This document shows positions 8,279-16,370 of a stretch of 35,864 nt of DNA, piece by piece (position 1 is the first letter of the stretch; every line of letters begins with the position of its first letter). The position numbers and the translations under genes were made by a program. The stretch comes from Hydrogenimonas sp. (lineage in GTDB: Bacteria > Campylobacterota > Campylobacteria > Campylobacterales > Hydrogenimonadaceae). The DNA lies in assembly GCA_003978765.1 (NCBI GenBank), contig QNYO01000022.1:1-35864 (forward strand), in the 5' to 3' direction. Below the pieces are notes generated by a model that made no database searches, was not told the DNA's origin, and saw only the letters and a list, made by a program, of their open reading frames with translations.

Positions 8279-8717
8279 CTGTTCCCCTTAATACCATAGG
8301 ATAAGCTTCTGCTGGAATCGTCTTTTGTAACTGCTGACACATTAAGTCGCCATTAGGTTGACCAAACTGTAAGATGAGTGTATCATTATTATCATCGGTT
8401 GAAATTTTTAGAGCAACACAATCATTAACACTTCCAACCTTCACAACCCCTCGTTTATTAGCGACATCTATCGTCATAATTCCTCGTCTCTCTAAACTGG
8501 CCAAAGTATTGGACATTTTAGAAAGATTATCTTCAGTACGTGCTTGAGAGATAGCATACGATGTAATATCCGATGCACCTGTCATAATCTGCTGTGCAAG
8601 GGCAACCACTTTGGCATCATCCCGTGATGCCGCAAGTTTTGGGATGGCGACTGTTGCTAAGATTCCCATAATCACAATAATAAAGATCAATTCGATCATT
8701 GTAAATGCTTGTCTCAC
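8265..8717 (-). CDS. Type II-like pseudopilin (second of three tandem copies)
   Basis: Prepilin-like protein of about 150 residues. The leader MRQA is followed by FTMIELIFIIVIMGILATVA and then PKLAASRDDAK, nearly the same block as in the neighbouring pilin. Cleavage would be after Ala, with the methylated residue Phe and the conserved Glu at +5. GTG 8715-8717 is preferred as start because a run of G sits at ribosome-site distance and the leader then matches MRRG of the next pilin; an upstream TTG at 8732 is also in frame. Two cysteines occur, in NDCVAL and LMCQQL. The gene lies between the other two pilins and overlaps the following one. Confidence 0.85.
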   Translation of the reverse strand: MRQAFTMIELIFIIVIMGILATVAIPKLAASRDDAKVVALAQQIMTGASDITSYAISQARTEDNLSKMSNTLASLERRGIMTIDVANKRGVVKVGSVNDCVALKISTDDNNDTLILQFGQPNGDLMCQQLQKTIPAEAYPMVLRGTVVIY

Positions 8718-8745
8718 GTCGCCACCCCCCAATGACTACAACTTT

Positions 8746-9141
8746 TTAGTAGACGATCTGCGTTCCACCGAACACATGCGTACCATTAAGATCTTTTGCA
8801 ATCACTGCATTCTTCACATTTGTACAGTAAGCATATGTACTCTCTGCACCAGTGTTATAGTCAACACTAATGTTCCCATCACCTGTAGATGTTTGACCAT
8901 TCGCTGTTGTACTGACTGTATAGCACTTCAATGAACGACATGCTGCAGTATTGTTATCCTCTGTACCTGTTGCTGTATAAGCGTTTCCAACATCATTGAT
9001 ACATGTTGCAAGGTTTGCCAACTCTGTTGAAGCTTTCGCATCATCACGTGTTGCTGCAAGTTTTGGAATTGCAACAGCTGCCAAAATACCCAAAATTACG
9101 ATCACGAAGATCAACTCAATCATTGTAAAACCACGTCGCAT
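8746..9141 (-). CDS. Type II-like pseudopilin (first of three tandem copies)
   Basis: Prepilin-like protein of 131 residues with a classic leader: MRRG, then FTMIELIFVIVILGILAAVA, with Gly at -1, Phe at +1 and Glu at +5. After the helix comes PKLAATRDDAKAST. The globular domain is rich in Thr, Asn and Gly and has four cysteines (TCIND, AACRS, KCYTV, YCTNV), enough for two disulfides. ATG 9139-9141 has the best ribosome site of the three (AAGGAG). The strong site and orthodox leader suggest this is the major subunit and the two downstream copies minor ones; that is inference. A prepilin peptidase must be encoded elsewhere. Confidence 0.87.
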   Translation of the reverse strand: MRRGFTMIELIFVIVILGILAAVAIPKLAATRDDAKASTELANLATCINDVGNAYTATGTEDNNTAACRSLKCYTVSTTANGQTSTGDGNISVDYNTGAESTYAYCTNVKNAVIAKDLNGTHVFGGTQIVY

Positions 9142-9224
9142 GGTTACTCCTTATGAAATAGTGTATTACCCTTGTCGCTACAAAGGCATAGAGAGATTAT
9201 CTAATAAAACATTTAAAAACTAAC

Positions 9225-9446
9225 TTAATCTAGCTTTGAAAGTTTTGATAGAATTTCGTTGAGTTTCTCTTCAAGTTCAAGGCATTCAATCTGTTTCGTT
9301 AAAAATGCTTGGAGAAGTATTTTGGTGTCATTATCTTTAGAAGGATCAAAAAGTTCTAAGAGCTCTTTTTCAATAACGTCAGCAAATGGCTCTTCTAATG
9401 TTATCGTATAACGCTTGCCACCGATCACTAGGGAGATCTTTTTCAA
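9225..9446 (-). CDS. Small conserved protein, possibly ZapA-like
   Basis: A 73-residue protein beginning MKKISLVIGGKRYTITLEEPFADVI, with an acidic middle and a C-terminal helix rich in Leu, Glu and Lys that could form a coiled coil. The N-terminal IGGKRYTI hairpin recalls ZapA, the FtsZ-ring factor, but the match is weak. The start is TTG at 9444-9446 with GGGAG at proper distance, and no ATG is available. It follows the coiled-coil gene by 68 bases and precedes the pilin genes by 83 bases. From memory, small genes of this kind occupy the same place between uvrB and priA in Campylobacter. Function unproven. Confidence 0.65.
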   Translation of the reverse strand: MKKISLVIGGKRYTITLEEPFADVIEKELLELFDPSKDNDTKILLQAFLTKQIECLELEEKLNEILSKLSKLD

Positions 9447-9514
9447 TACGTGATCTCCCTCTCTCTCAACATGCTTCTTCTCATTCAGTCATCGCCTCTA
9501 TTGCGCATCTTAGC

Positions 9515-9745
9515 TCATTTACCCAAGATCGCTTCAATCTTACCGATCACCTCTTCGATCTCAAGATCCTTCATCATCAACTCCTCATTGAGTTTCGCAA
9601 TCTGTGCATCTTTGGCTTCATTTTGTGCTTTCACAGCAACCAATTCATTGCGTAGTTGACCATTCTCCTCTTCAAGTGCACGTACTCGTGCAACAATATC
9701 ATCCACCTTTTTTGAGAGTTGCTCAACGATAGAGATGTTATCCAT
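9515..9745 (-). CDS. Small coiled-coil protein, possibly ZapB-like
   Basis: The 76-residue protein is predicted to be almost entirely a coiled coil, with Leu, Ile or Val at heptad spacing throughout (KVDDIVARVRALEEENGQL, then ELVAVKAQNEAKDAQIAKL). There is no signal or membrane segment. Size and shape resemble ZapB-type division-ring proteins, and the next gene has a ZapA-like start, so the two could work as a pair; this is inference from shape and context. ATG 9743-9745 is preceded by AAAGGA. It is the first gene of the minus-strand run and is read from the divergent promoter shared with uvrB. Confidence 0.75.
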   Translation of the reverse strand: MDNISIVEQLSKKVDDIVARVRALEEENGQLRNELVAVKAQNEAKDAQIAKLNEELMMKDLEIEEVIGKIEAILGK

Positions 9746-9773
9746 TTCAGAAATCCTTTACAATTGTATTTGT

Positions 9774-9786
9774 TGGTATAATTATA
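9774..9786. promoter_or_regulatory. Divergent -10 pair shared by uvrB and the coiled-coil gene
   Basis: TATAATTATA at 9777-9786 is a palindrome. On the plus strand it gives an extended -10, TGGTATAAT (9774-9782), pointing to uvrB. On the minus strand it gives TATAAT (9786-9781), pointing to the small coiled-coil gene. No convincing -35 is seen, as is common for sigma-70 promoters in this phylum. Because the two -10 boxes overlap, only one polymerase can melt here at a time. Confidence 0.7.
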
Positions 9787-9819
9787 GCCACATATTCTAG
9801 TGAAAAAGTATAAACTAAA

Positions 9820-9848
9820 AACTAAAAGTTAGTAAAAAACTAAAAGTT
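9820..9848 (+). repeat. Repeated 11-mer in the uvrB leader
   Basis: AACTAAAAGTT occurs exactly twice, at 9820-9830 and 9838-9848, 18 bases apart, with a partial third copy at 9813-9820. Each copy is itself a small inverted repeat (AACT, AAA, AGTT). The repeats lie between the promoter and the ribosome site AAGGA of uvrB, so they are within the untranslated leader. They could bind a regulator or fold, or be simple low-complexity drift. Confidence 0.5.
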
Positions 9849-9873
9849 TACTGCATTTGAAAAAAGGATACCC

Positions 9874-11844
9874 TTGCTGTTTGAACTCAAAAGTGACTTT
9901 CAGCCCTCTGGTGATCAGCCACAAGCGATTAAGCTCTTAACCAACTCTATCGAGGCAGGGCATCGCTACCAGACCCTATTGGGAGTCACAGGTAGTGGAA
10001 AGACTTTTACAATGGCACAGATTATTCAAAAGTTACAGATGCCCACACTCATTATGACCCATAATAAAACCCTTGCAGCACAGCTCTATAGTGAGTTTAA
10101 AGGCTTCTTTCCCAACAACCATGTCGAATATTTCATCAGCTACTATGACTACTATCAACCTGAAGCCTATATCCCAAGACAAGATCTCTTTATCGAAAAA
10201 GATAGTGCTATCAATGAAGAGTTGGAGAGATTACGACTTAGTGCGACAGCCAGCCTACTCACCTATGATGATGTGATTGTTGTCGCTTCTGTCTCAGCCA
10301 ACTACGGTTTAGGTAACCCTATTGAATATAAAAAGATGGTACAAAAGTTAGAGATTGGTGATGAGATTGATCAACGCACCCTCCTCTTACGACTTGTCGA
10401 AATGGGATATAAACGCAACGACACCTTTTTTGATCGCGGTGACTTTCGCCTCAATGGTGATGTTGTCGATATCTATCCCGCTTACAGTGAAGAAGAAGCC
10501 ATTCGTGTTGAGTTTTTTGGTGATGAGATTGAGGCGATCTACACCTTCGATCCACTCACCAATAGAAAGGTTAATGACCTAAAAACCACAACGATCTATG
10601 CCGCAAGCAACTTTATTGTTGGTGGGGATAAACTGCAACAAGCAATTAAGAGTATTGAAGAGGAGTTGGCAGAACGCTTAGCCTACTTTAAAAAAGAGGG
10701 AAAACTACTCGAATATCAGCGACTCAAACAGCGTACAGAGTTTGATCTTGAGATGCTTGAAACCACAGGCATGTGTAAGGGGATCGAAAACTATGCCCGC
10801 CATCTGACCGATAAAAAGCCGGGTGAAACCCCCTACTCTCTTCTTGACTACTTTGAGATTAAAGGCAAGCCCTACCTAATTATTGTGGATGAATCCCATG
10901 TAAGCCTTCCACAATTTCGTGGTATGTATGCAGGTGACCGAAGTCGTAAAGAGGTACTAGTGGAGTATGGTTTCCGACTCCCCAGTGCTCTGGATAACCG
11001 ACCACTCAAATTTGAAGAGTTTATCAACAAAGCCCCCCACTACCTCTTTGTCTCAGCCACCCCAGGGGATCTTGAGATTGAGATGAGTGCTGTTGTGGCA
11101 GAACAGATTATCCGCCCCACAGGACTGCTTGATCCTAAAGTGGAAGTGGTTGATAGCGAATATCAAGTGGAGCATCTCTATGATGAAATTAAAAAGGTGG
11201 TGGAGCGTAATGAACGGGTTCTTGTGACGGTTCTAACCAAAAAGATGGCAGAGGAGTTGACCACCTACTACAACGACTTGGGACTGCGTGTCAAATATAT
11301 GCACTCCGATATTGACGCGATTGAGCGCAACCAGATTATCCGAAGCTTACGACTTGGAGAGTTTGACGTACTGGTCGGTATTAACCTCCTTAGAGAGGGA
11401 CTTGACCTACCAGAAGTGAGCCTTGTGGCAATTCTTGATGCCGATAAAGAGGGGTTCTTACGTAGTGAAACCGCACTGATTCAGACGATGGGGCGTGCGG
11501 CACGAAATCTCAATGGTCGTGTCCTGATGTATGCCAAAACCATCACCGATTCGATGAAACGGGCAATCGATATTACCAAACATCGTCGAGAACGACAGAT
11601 GCTCTACAATAGAGAGCATGGTATTACCCCGAAATCGGTTGGCAGACGGCTCGATGAAAACCTCAAGCTCGAAGACCACGGCATTTTGTACGAGAAGAAG
11701 AGCAAAGTCGAACGAATGCCAGCGAGCGAACGCCAAAAGATTATCAAAGAGTTAACCAAAAAGATGCAAGAAGCAGCGAAAAAGTTGGAGTTTGAAGAGG
11801 CAGCACGACTGCGTGATCAAATCAATAAGCTCAAGCAACTCTAA
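9874..11844 (+). CDS. uvrB: Excinuclease ABC subunit B
   Basis: Damage-verifying helicase-like subunit of nucleotide excision repair that is loaded by UvrA and then recruits UvrC. The 656-residue length is normal. Walker A is GVTGSGKT near residue 40. The tyrosine-rich hairpin [12 protein letters not shown] that clamps DNA follows, then the DESH box, helicase motifs [20 protein letters not shown] and [11 protein letters not shown]-terminal UVR helix pair ([16 protein letters not shown]) binds UvrC. The TTG start at 9874-9876 has AAGGA at good distance and there is no nearby ATG. It is read divergently from the small coiled-coil gene and its leader is about 85 bases. Confidence 0.98.
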   Translation: MLFELKSDFQPSGDQPQAIKLLTNSIEAGHRYQTLLGVTGSGKTFTMAQIIQKLQMPTLIMTHNKTLAAQLYSEFKGFFPNNHVEYFISYYDYYQPEAYIPRQDLFIEKDSAINEELERLRLSATASLLTYDDVIVVASVSANYGLGNPIEYKKMVQKLEIGDEIDQRTLLLRLVEMGYKRNDTFFDRGDFRLNGDVVDIYPAYSEEEAIRVEFFGDEIEAIYTFDPLTNRKVNDLKTTTIYAASNFIVGGDKLQQAIKSIEEELAERLAYFKKEGKLLEYQRLKQRTEFDLEMLETTGMCKGIENYARHLTDKKPGETPYSLLDYFEIKGKPYLIIVDESHVSLPQFRGMYAGDRSRKEVLVEYGFRLPSALDNRPLKFEEFINKAPHYLFVSATPGDLEIEMSAVVAEQIIRPTGLLDPKVEVVDSEYQVEHLYDEIKKVVERNERVLVTVLTKKMAEELTTYYNDLGLRVKYMHSDIDAIERNQIIRSLRLGEFDVLVGINLLREGLDLPEVSLVAILDADKEGFLRSETALIQTMGRAARNLNGRVLMYAKTITDSMKRAIDITKHRRERQMLYNREHGITPKSVGRRLDENLKLEDHGILYEKKSKVERMPASERQKIIKELTKKMQEAAKKLEFEEAARLRDQINKLKQL

Positions 11845-11852
11845 TCAACTTA

Positions 11853-11861
11853 TGCTATATT
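11853..11861 (+). promoter_or_regulatory. Extended -10 upstream of the carbonic-anhydrase-like gene
   Basis: TGCTATATT, a TGn extended -10, lies 31 bases before the ATG in the 47-base gap after uvrB. It would give the following three-gene plus-strand operon its own start of transcription. No clear -35 and no strong terminator for uvrB are seen in the gap. Confidence 0.5.
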
Positions 11862-11891
11862 CTCTCCACTTTTCCTAAATGAGGAGTTCAG

Positions 11892-12428
11892 ATGTTACTA
11901 CGCTATAAAGAGTGGTTTCCAAAATTTGGTCACAATACATGGACAGCTCCCGATGCCACGGTCATTGGGAATGTTGAAACAGGTGAGGATTGCTCCATCT
12001 GGTTTGGTTGTGTCATCCGTGGCGATGTCCATAAGATACGCATTGGGGATCGTACCAATATCCAAGATTTAACGATGATCCATGTCTCCCACTACAAAAA
12101 TCCCGATATGAGTGATGGTCATCCCACCATTATTGGCAATGATGTCACAGTTGGTCACCGTGTCATGCTCCATGGCTGTACCATCGAAGATGCCTGCCTC
12201 ATCGGCATGAATAGCACCATTCTTGATGGGGCGGTCATTGGTAAAGAGTCGATTGTGGGTGCTGGAGCACTGGTAACAGGTGGTAAAGTCTTTCCTCCAC
12301 GAAGTCTTATTATCGGCTCACCCGCCAAAGTCGTACGCCAATTGACCGATGAAGAGGTCGAAGAACTCTACGCATCAGCCCGCCGCTATGTTGCATTCAA
12401 AAATGACTATATCAACTTCTTGGCATGA
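11892..12428 (+). CDS. Gamma-carbonic anhydrase-like hexapeptide-repeat protein
   Basis: The 178-residue left-handed beta-helix protein is of the YrdA/gamma-carbonic anhydrase type. Hexapeptide turns run from about residue 20 to 150 (DATVIGNV, CVIRGDVHKIRIGDRTNIQD, STILDGAVIGKESIVGAGALV), followed by the GSPAKVVR exit and a C-terminal helix. His64 (MIHVS), His89 (VTVGH) and His94 (MLHGC) are placed as the three zinc ligands of the trimer interface. Carbonic anhydrase activity is plausible but several homologues have none in vitro. The ATG at 11892 is preceded by GAGGAG. Its stop overlaps the next gene by four bases. Confidence 0.85.
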   Translation: MLLRYKEWFPKFGHNTWTAPDATVIGNVETGEDCSIWFGCVIRGDVHKIRIGDRTNIQDLTMIHVSHYKNPDMSDGHPTIIGNDVTVGHRVMLHGCTIEDACLIGMNSTILDGAVIGKESIVGAGALVTGGKVFPPRSLIIGSPAKVVRQLTDEEVEELYASARRYVAFKNDYINFLA

Positions 12429-13036
12429 GTCTCTTTGATGCCGCCGATGCCATCGGTCTTGTAAGCTTCTCCATCAGTGGTTTTTTGATGGGGGTGCGGA
12501 AAGGGCTCGATCTGCTTGGCATCGTCATCGCCGCATTTCTCACTGCACTTGGTGGTGGTGTGATTCGTGATGTGATTGTTGGGCGTACCCCTGTGGCTTT
12601 TACTGAAAGCAGTGTCCTTCTTTTTGTCGTTGCAGGCATTCTTTTGGCACTTCTTCTAAAACTTCACACCAAAGAGCAACCAGAGCGGTTCGCTATCTTT
12701 ATCGTTATGGATAGCATTGGATTGGTTGCCTTTGCCATTACAGGCGCACTGGTCGGTATTGAGGCGCAATTCAATCTCTTCGGTGTCATGCTACTTGCCT
12801 TCATCACCGCTGTCGGAGGCGGTATGTTGAGGGATATGATGGTCAATGAAGTTCCTATTGTTCTGACAAGCGACTTTTATGGCACTATCGCTCTCTTGAT
12901 TGCACTATTCATCTATCTCTGTAATCTTTTGGCATGTTTGGGAACCTTCACACTCCTTATCATTGCCATCACAACCCTCTCATTGCGTCTTCTTGCCTAC
13001 TATAAAAAGTGGGAATTACCCAAACTTGGAGGATAA
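12425..13036 (+). CDS. TRIC/UPF0126 family membrane protein (YicG-like)
   Basis: A hydrophobic protein of 203 residues made of two related three-helix repeats plus a last helix. Each repeat has the glycine-rich signature: GGGVIRDVIVG near residue 40 and GGGMLRDMMVN near 125. Prokaryotic members of this family are trimeric cation channels related to animal TRIC proteins; some have been linked to glycine uptake, so the substrate is open. The start ATG overlaps the stop of the hexapeptide gene (ATGA), which indicates translational coupling. The gene is followed directly by a symporter gene, so the operon carries two membrane transport proteins. Confidence 0.85.
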   Translation: MSLFDAADAIGLVSFSISGFLMGVRKGLDLLGIVIAAFLTALGGGVIRDVIVGRTPVAFTESSVLLFVVAGILLALLLKLHTKEQPERFAIFIVMDSIGLVAFAITGALVGIEAQFNLFGVMLLAFITAVGGGMLRDMMVNEVPIVLTSDFYGTIALLIALFIYLCNLLACLGTFTLLIIAITTLSLRLLAYYKKWELPKLGG

Positions 13037-13039
13037 TTG

Positions 13040-14227
13040 ATGAAACGCTATCTATCGACAGAAACCTTAACCATTGTTGCCATCTTTCTTGGTATCGCCG
13101 CAGGTGTTTATCTACCAGAGATGATGCTCTCACTCAAATGGGTTGGTGATCTCTTTTTGATGCTCCTTAAAATGCTCATCGTCCCACTCGTCTTTGCGTC
13201 GGTCTTTGTTGCCATTGTCTCACTTGGAAGTGGTGAAGCACTCAAAAATCTCGGTCTTAAAGCCTTTGGCTACTACTTCTTAACGACTGCACTGGCTGTC
13301 ACAACAGGATTACTGGTTGTCAATCTCATTGAACCAGGTTCCGCCCATCAGATGGCAAGTGCCACTGAAACTGTCCAGCCTGCTCAACACACATTTGGCT
13401 CTCTTCTCCTCTCATTCGTACCAAGCAATATTTTTGCTTCATTGAGTGAAGGGAAGATTGTTCAGGTTCTGCTCTTTGTTATCTTCTTTGCTGTGGCAAC
13501 CCTCCATCTTGAGTCTGCCAAACGTGAAACATTGCAAGAGTTTTTTGAGAGTATCAATGAGGCAATGGGAAAGATTGCTGAGTGGATTATTACATTGACC
13601 CCTCTTGGTGTCTTTTCACTCATTGGTTATGTGATTGCCAAAGAGGGGATTGATACATTGTGGGAGCTTAAAAGCTATGTCATTGCTGTTCTTGTGGCAC
13701 TCTTTGTCCATGCTCTGATCGTTTTACCAACTGTTGCAAGCTTTATTGGTCGGTTCAACCCTTTTAACTACTTCAAAAAGGTGCGTGAAGCAGTACTTGT
13801 CGCCTTCTCAACCGCATCAAGCTCTGCTACACTACCCGTTTCGATTGAAGCAGCTTCCGTCCATGGTGGTGTCAGACGAGAGAGTGCAGGTTTTATCCTA
13901 CCACTTGGTGCAACAGTCAATATGGATGGAACCGCACTCTATGAGGCGATTGCTGTCATGTTTATTGCCAACAGTTACGGTGTTGATCTTGGCTTTTCAG
14001 AGCAGATTGTCATCTTCTTAACAGCCACCTTTGCCTCGATTGGTGCCGCAGGTATCCCTGGAGCAGGATTGGTGATGATGACAATGATTCTTAGTGCCGT
14101 TGGATTGCCACTTGAAGCAATTGGTCTCATTGCTGCAGTTGATCGTATCCTCGATATGTTCCGAACTGCGATTAATGTTTGGGGAGACCTCTTAGCAGCA
14201 AAAGTTTTAAACCGCTTTATTCACTAA
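13040..14227 (+). CDS. Dicarboxylate/acidic amino acid:cation symporter (DAACS family)
   Basis: This 395-residue inner-membrane transporter is of the GltP/GltPh type. Landmarks are the serine-rich hairpin SSSAT at 260-264, NMDGT at 294-298 for sodium and substrate binding, the second hairpin GIPGAG at 338-343, and the last helix DMFRTAINVWGD. In that helix Asp372, Arg375 and Asn379 match the Asp, Arg and Asn of the GltPh site; the Arg favours aspartate, glutamate or C4-dicarboxylates over neutral amino acids. ATG 13040 is chosen over the in-frame TTG just before it because GGAGGA lies at good distance. Coupling ion is not determined. It is the last gene of the plus-strand operon. Confidence 0.92.
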   Translation: MKRYLSTETLTIVAIFLGIAAGVYLPEMMLSLKWVGDLFLMLLKMLIVPLVFASVFVAIVSLGSGEALKNLGLKAFGYYFLTTALAVTTGLLVVNLIEPGSAHQMASATETVQPAQHTFGSLLLSFVPSNIFASLSEGKIVQVLLFVIFFAVATLHLESAKRETLQEFFESINEAMGKIAEWIITLTPLGVFSLIGYVIAKEGIDTLWELKSYVIAVLVALFVHALIVLPTVASFIGRFNPFNYFKKVREAVLVAFSTASSSATLPVSIEAASVHGGVRRESAGFILPLGATVNMDGTALYEAIAVMFIANSYGVDLGFSEQIVIFLTATFASIGAAGIPGAGLVMMTMILSAVGLPLEAIGLIAAVDRILDMFRTAINVWGDLLAAKVLNRFIH

Positions 14228-14233
14228 AAAGGT

Positions 14234-14259
14234 GGTACGCTTAAGTGATTAAGCGTGCC
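14234..14259. terminator. Convergent hairpin between the symporter and exonuclease genes
   Basis: ACGCTTAA (14237-14244), loop GTGA and TTAAGCGT (14249-14256) form a perfect 8-bp stem. Three more pairs, including one G-U, extend it outward to 14234 and 14259. It lies at the ends of two converging genes and includes the exonuclease stop codon. There is no run of T on either side, so it is an atypical intrinsic terminator. Confidence 0.6.
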
Positions 14260-15043
14260 CAGCTACAAACCGCTTCGCTTTTTTGACAGGAAGCTTTGTA
14301 AAATCGATCAAGGCTTCGGTTGTCTGCACAACATCGGGAATATTTTTTAAACCAATCTCCAAAACCTTAGCCGCTGTCACAGCATCCGCATAGGCACGGT
14401 GATGAACAAGGGTATTAATATCAAGTGCAATATTGAGATGCCCTAAACCGTAGCGTTCTGCTTCAATCGTACGGCGGGCAAGCTCAATCGTACAGAGTCT
14501 GCGATTTCCTAAGACGCCAAGACCAAAACGTTCAAAGGAGTGGGATATGAAGTTGTAATCAAAGGAGACATTATGGGCAACAAAGAGGGCATCACCCAAA
14601 AAGGCTTTAAATCTTGGAAGCACTTTAGAAAGCGGTGGTGCTCCTTCAAGATCTTCGGGATTGATACCAGTAATTTCACTAATTTGATAGGGGAGATAAC
14701 TACACTCAGCAAAAGATTCAAAACGATCAATCACCTCACCATTTTTCCACTTCAACGCCCCAATCTCAATAATCTGAGCACGCTCCGGCTGACTTCCATT
14801 GGTTTCGATATCGACAACACAGAAGACCTCCTCTTGCCACGGTCGAAATGAGGTTTTTAGCAGAACTTCATCCCCCTCAATCTCGATTGGTACCCCCGAT
14901 GCAATCACCAACTCCATCAGGGTATCGACATCTTCAAAGAGTGAGTCACGTGTCTTTAAGATGAGCTTTCGAAATCGCTCAAGCTCCATCTTTCCACCAC
15001 TCTTTTTCATCGCCGTGACAATACTATCAATTAGCGGTCGCAT
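14249..15043 (-). CDS. 3'-5' exonuclease, DnaQ/epsilon-like DEDDh family
   Basis: The 264-residue protein has a helical N-terminal extension of about 70 residues and then a DEDDh exonuclease fold. Asp78 and Glu80 are in VVDIETNG, Asp162 in HNVSFDYNF, and His215 with Asp220 in HRAYADA, so all metal-binding and catalytic positions are present. It probably serves in proofreading or repair; without the polymerase-binding tail of E. coli epsilon it cannot be called the replicative subunit with certainty. ATG 15041-15043 lies inside the end of trpF (13-base overlap). From memory Campylobacter has a dnaQ-annotated gene next to rpe and rpmB, as here. Confidence 0.88.
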   Translation of the reverse strand: MRPLIDSIVTAMKKSGGKMELERFRKLILKTRDSLFEDVDTLMELVIASGVPIEIEGDEVLLKTSFRPWQEEVFCVVDIETNGSQPERAQIIEIGALKWKNGEVIDRFESFAECSYLPYQISEITGINPEDLEGAPPLSKVLPRFKAFLGDALFVAHNVSFDYNFISHSFERFGLGVLGNRRLCTIELARRTIEAERYGLGHLNIALDINTLVHHRAYADAVTAAKVLEIGLKNIPDVVQTTEALIDFTKLPVKKAKRFVAGHA

Positions 15044-15633
15044 ACGATACCTTTAGCAGCTTCAATAAAACTCTTTACCTTTTGGGAATCTTTCTTCCCC
15101 TTCTCTCTCTCCACACCACTACTCACATCGACACCATAAAAGCCGTAGGGTATGGTTTCCGCAACATTGTCAGGGGTCAAACCACCTGCTAAAATGATCT
15201 TTGAGCAGTCAACCCCCTCAAACCACTCCAAATTGAGTCGTTTTCCAGCGCCGCCATAGCTTTCACAGTAGGCATCAATCAGACGGTAGCGTGAAGCAAA
15301 CTTCATCACATCTTCAGCACTTTTGGCACGTACCACAGGCAAAACTTTTGTCTTGACTGCCTCAAGATAACGCTCATCCACGTCAAAATGGATCTGAGCA
15401 ATTCCCATCCCCGCTTTGGCACATATCGTATCGACTTCCAAAGGAGTACGGTTGACAAAAAGGCCAACACGCTCAACGAAAGGGGGAAGGTGATCGACAA
15501 TTGCACGAGCAGCTTCTGGTGTAATAAAGCGTGGTGACTTTTCATAAAAGACAAACCCTAACGCATCGGCACCAGCATCGATCGCTTGCATCGCATCATC
15601 CAACGATGTAATTCCGCAGATTTTAACCCGCAA
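15031..15633 (-). CDS. trpF: Phosphoribosylanthranilate isomerase
   Basis: TIM-barrel enzyme of tryptophan synthesis that converts phosphoribosylanthranilate to CdRP. The 200-residue length is normal. The general base Cys7 is in MRVKICGIT, followed by DALGFVFYEKSPRFI. The phosphate-binding end GGLTPDNV and GVDVSSGVE is complete. The start is TTG at 15631-15633 with AAAGG seven bases upstream, inside the two-base gap after rpe. No other trp gene is in the window, so trpF is detached from the pathway operon here and sits between rpe and the exonuclease. Confidence 0.96.
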   Translation of the reverse strand: MRVKICGITSLDDAMQAIDAGADALGFVFYEKSPRFITPEAARAIVDHLPPFVERVGLFVNRTPLEVDTICAKAGMGIAQIHFDVDERYLEAVKTKVLPVVRAKSAEDVMKFASRYRLIDAYCESYGGAGKRLNLEWFEGVDCSKIILAGGLTPDNVAETIPYGFYGVDVSSGVEREKGKKDSQKVKSFIEAAKGIVCDR

Positions 15634-15635
15634 AC

Positions 15636-16277
15636 TTAGACCTTTAAGCTCTCAATCGCTTGCGCAATATTTTGATGTTTAAAGACATAACTACCGGCCA
15701 CCACAATATCAACACCTGCATCTTTTAAGTCGTGGACATTTTTATCATTGACACCGCCATCCACTTCAATCAGACACTTTGGATTACGCTTTTCAATCAG
15801 ATCTTTCATACGCTTCACTTTTTCCAAAACGGTTGGAATAAATTTCTGCCCTCCAAATCCTGGGTTGACACTCATTAAAAGTACCATATCCAAATCTTCA
15901 AGCAGATACTCAATACTCTCTGGACGACTGTGTGGATTGAGTACAATGGCTGGCTTAATTCCCAACCCTCGAATCTTTTGAATCAGACGGTGTGGATGCT
16001 TCTCCTCTTCAATATGAAAAGAGATATACCCTGGTTTTAAGGGTGCAAAGAGATCAACAAAGAAGGTGTTATTCTCAACCATCAGATGCACATCAAGCGG
16101 TTTTGTAGCTGCTTTAGCAACCGCTTCAACAACCACAGGGCCAATCGTCATATTGGGAACAAAGTGACCATCCATTACATCCACATGGACCAAATCACAC
16201 CCACCTTCACAAATCGCTTGAACATCTCGTGCCAAATGGCCAAAATCAGCCGAAAGAATACTTGGTGCTACCAGCAT
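15636..16277 (-). CDS. rpe: Ribulose-phosphate 3-epimerase
   Basis: TIM-barrel enzyme interconverting ribulose 5-phosphate and xylulose 5-phosphate in the pentose phosphate or Calvin-type sugar cycles. The 213 residues have the family landmarks: MLVAPSILSADFGHL, VHVDVMDGHFVPNMTIGP with metal-binding His and Asp, the second metal His in LDVHLMV, SVNPGFGGQKFIP, EVDGGVND with the catalytic Asp, and AGSYVFK. ATG 16275-16277 has GGGAG upstream. It is the first gene of the rpe-trpF-exonuclease operon. Confidence 0.97.
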   Translation of the reverse strand: MLVAPSILSADFGHLARDVQAICEGGCDLVHVDVMDGHFVPNMTIGPVVVEAVAKAATKPLDVHLMVENNTFFVDLFAPLKPGYISFHIEEEKHPHRLIQKIRGLGIKPAIVLNPHSRPESIEYLLEDLDMVLLMSVNPGFGGQKFIPTVLEKVKRMKDLIEKRNPKCLIEVDGGVNDKNVHDLKDAGVDIVVAGSYVFKHQNIAQAIESLKV

Positions 16278-16328
16278 AGACTCCCTTTTTTAAATGCAAT
16301 CGTTCCGTATATCAAAAGGTCGAAAAGG

Positions 16329-16334
16329 ATTCTA
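16329..16334 (-). promoter_or_regulatory. Candidate -10 for the rpe operon
   Basis: On the minus strand TAGAAT lies about 50 bases before the rpe start, in the 93-base gap between the CheX-like gene and rpe. No firm -35 is visible. The gap has no clear terminator hairpin for the upstream gene, so read-through is possible. Confidence 0.4.
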
Positions 16335-16370
16335 TTAGCATACCTTTTCTCAACTTTTACTTTTATTGCT

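Noticed and set aside
11892-12428. Sugar or serine O-acetyltransferase
   Set aside because: The His pattern at 64, 89 and 94 and the length fit the gamma-carbonic anhydrase group better than acetyltransferases.
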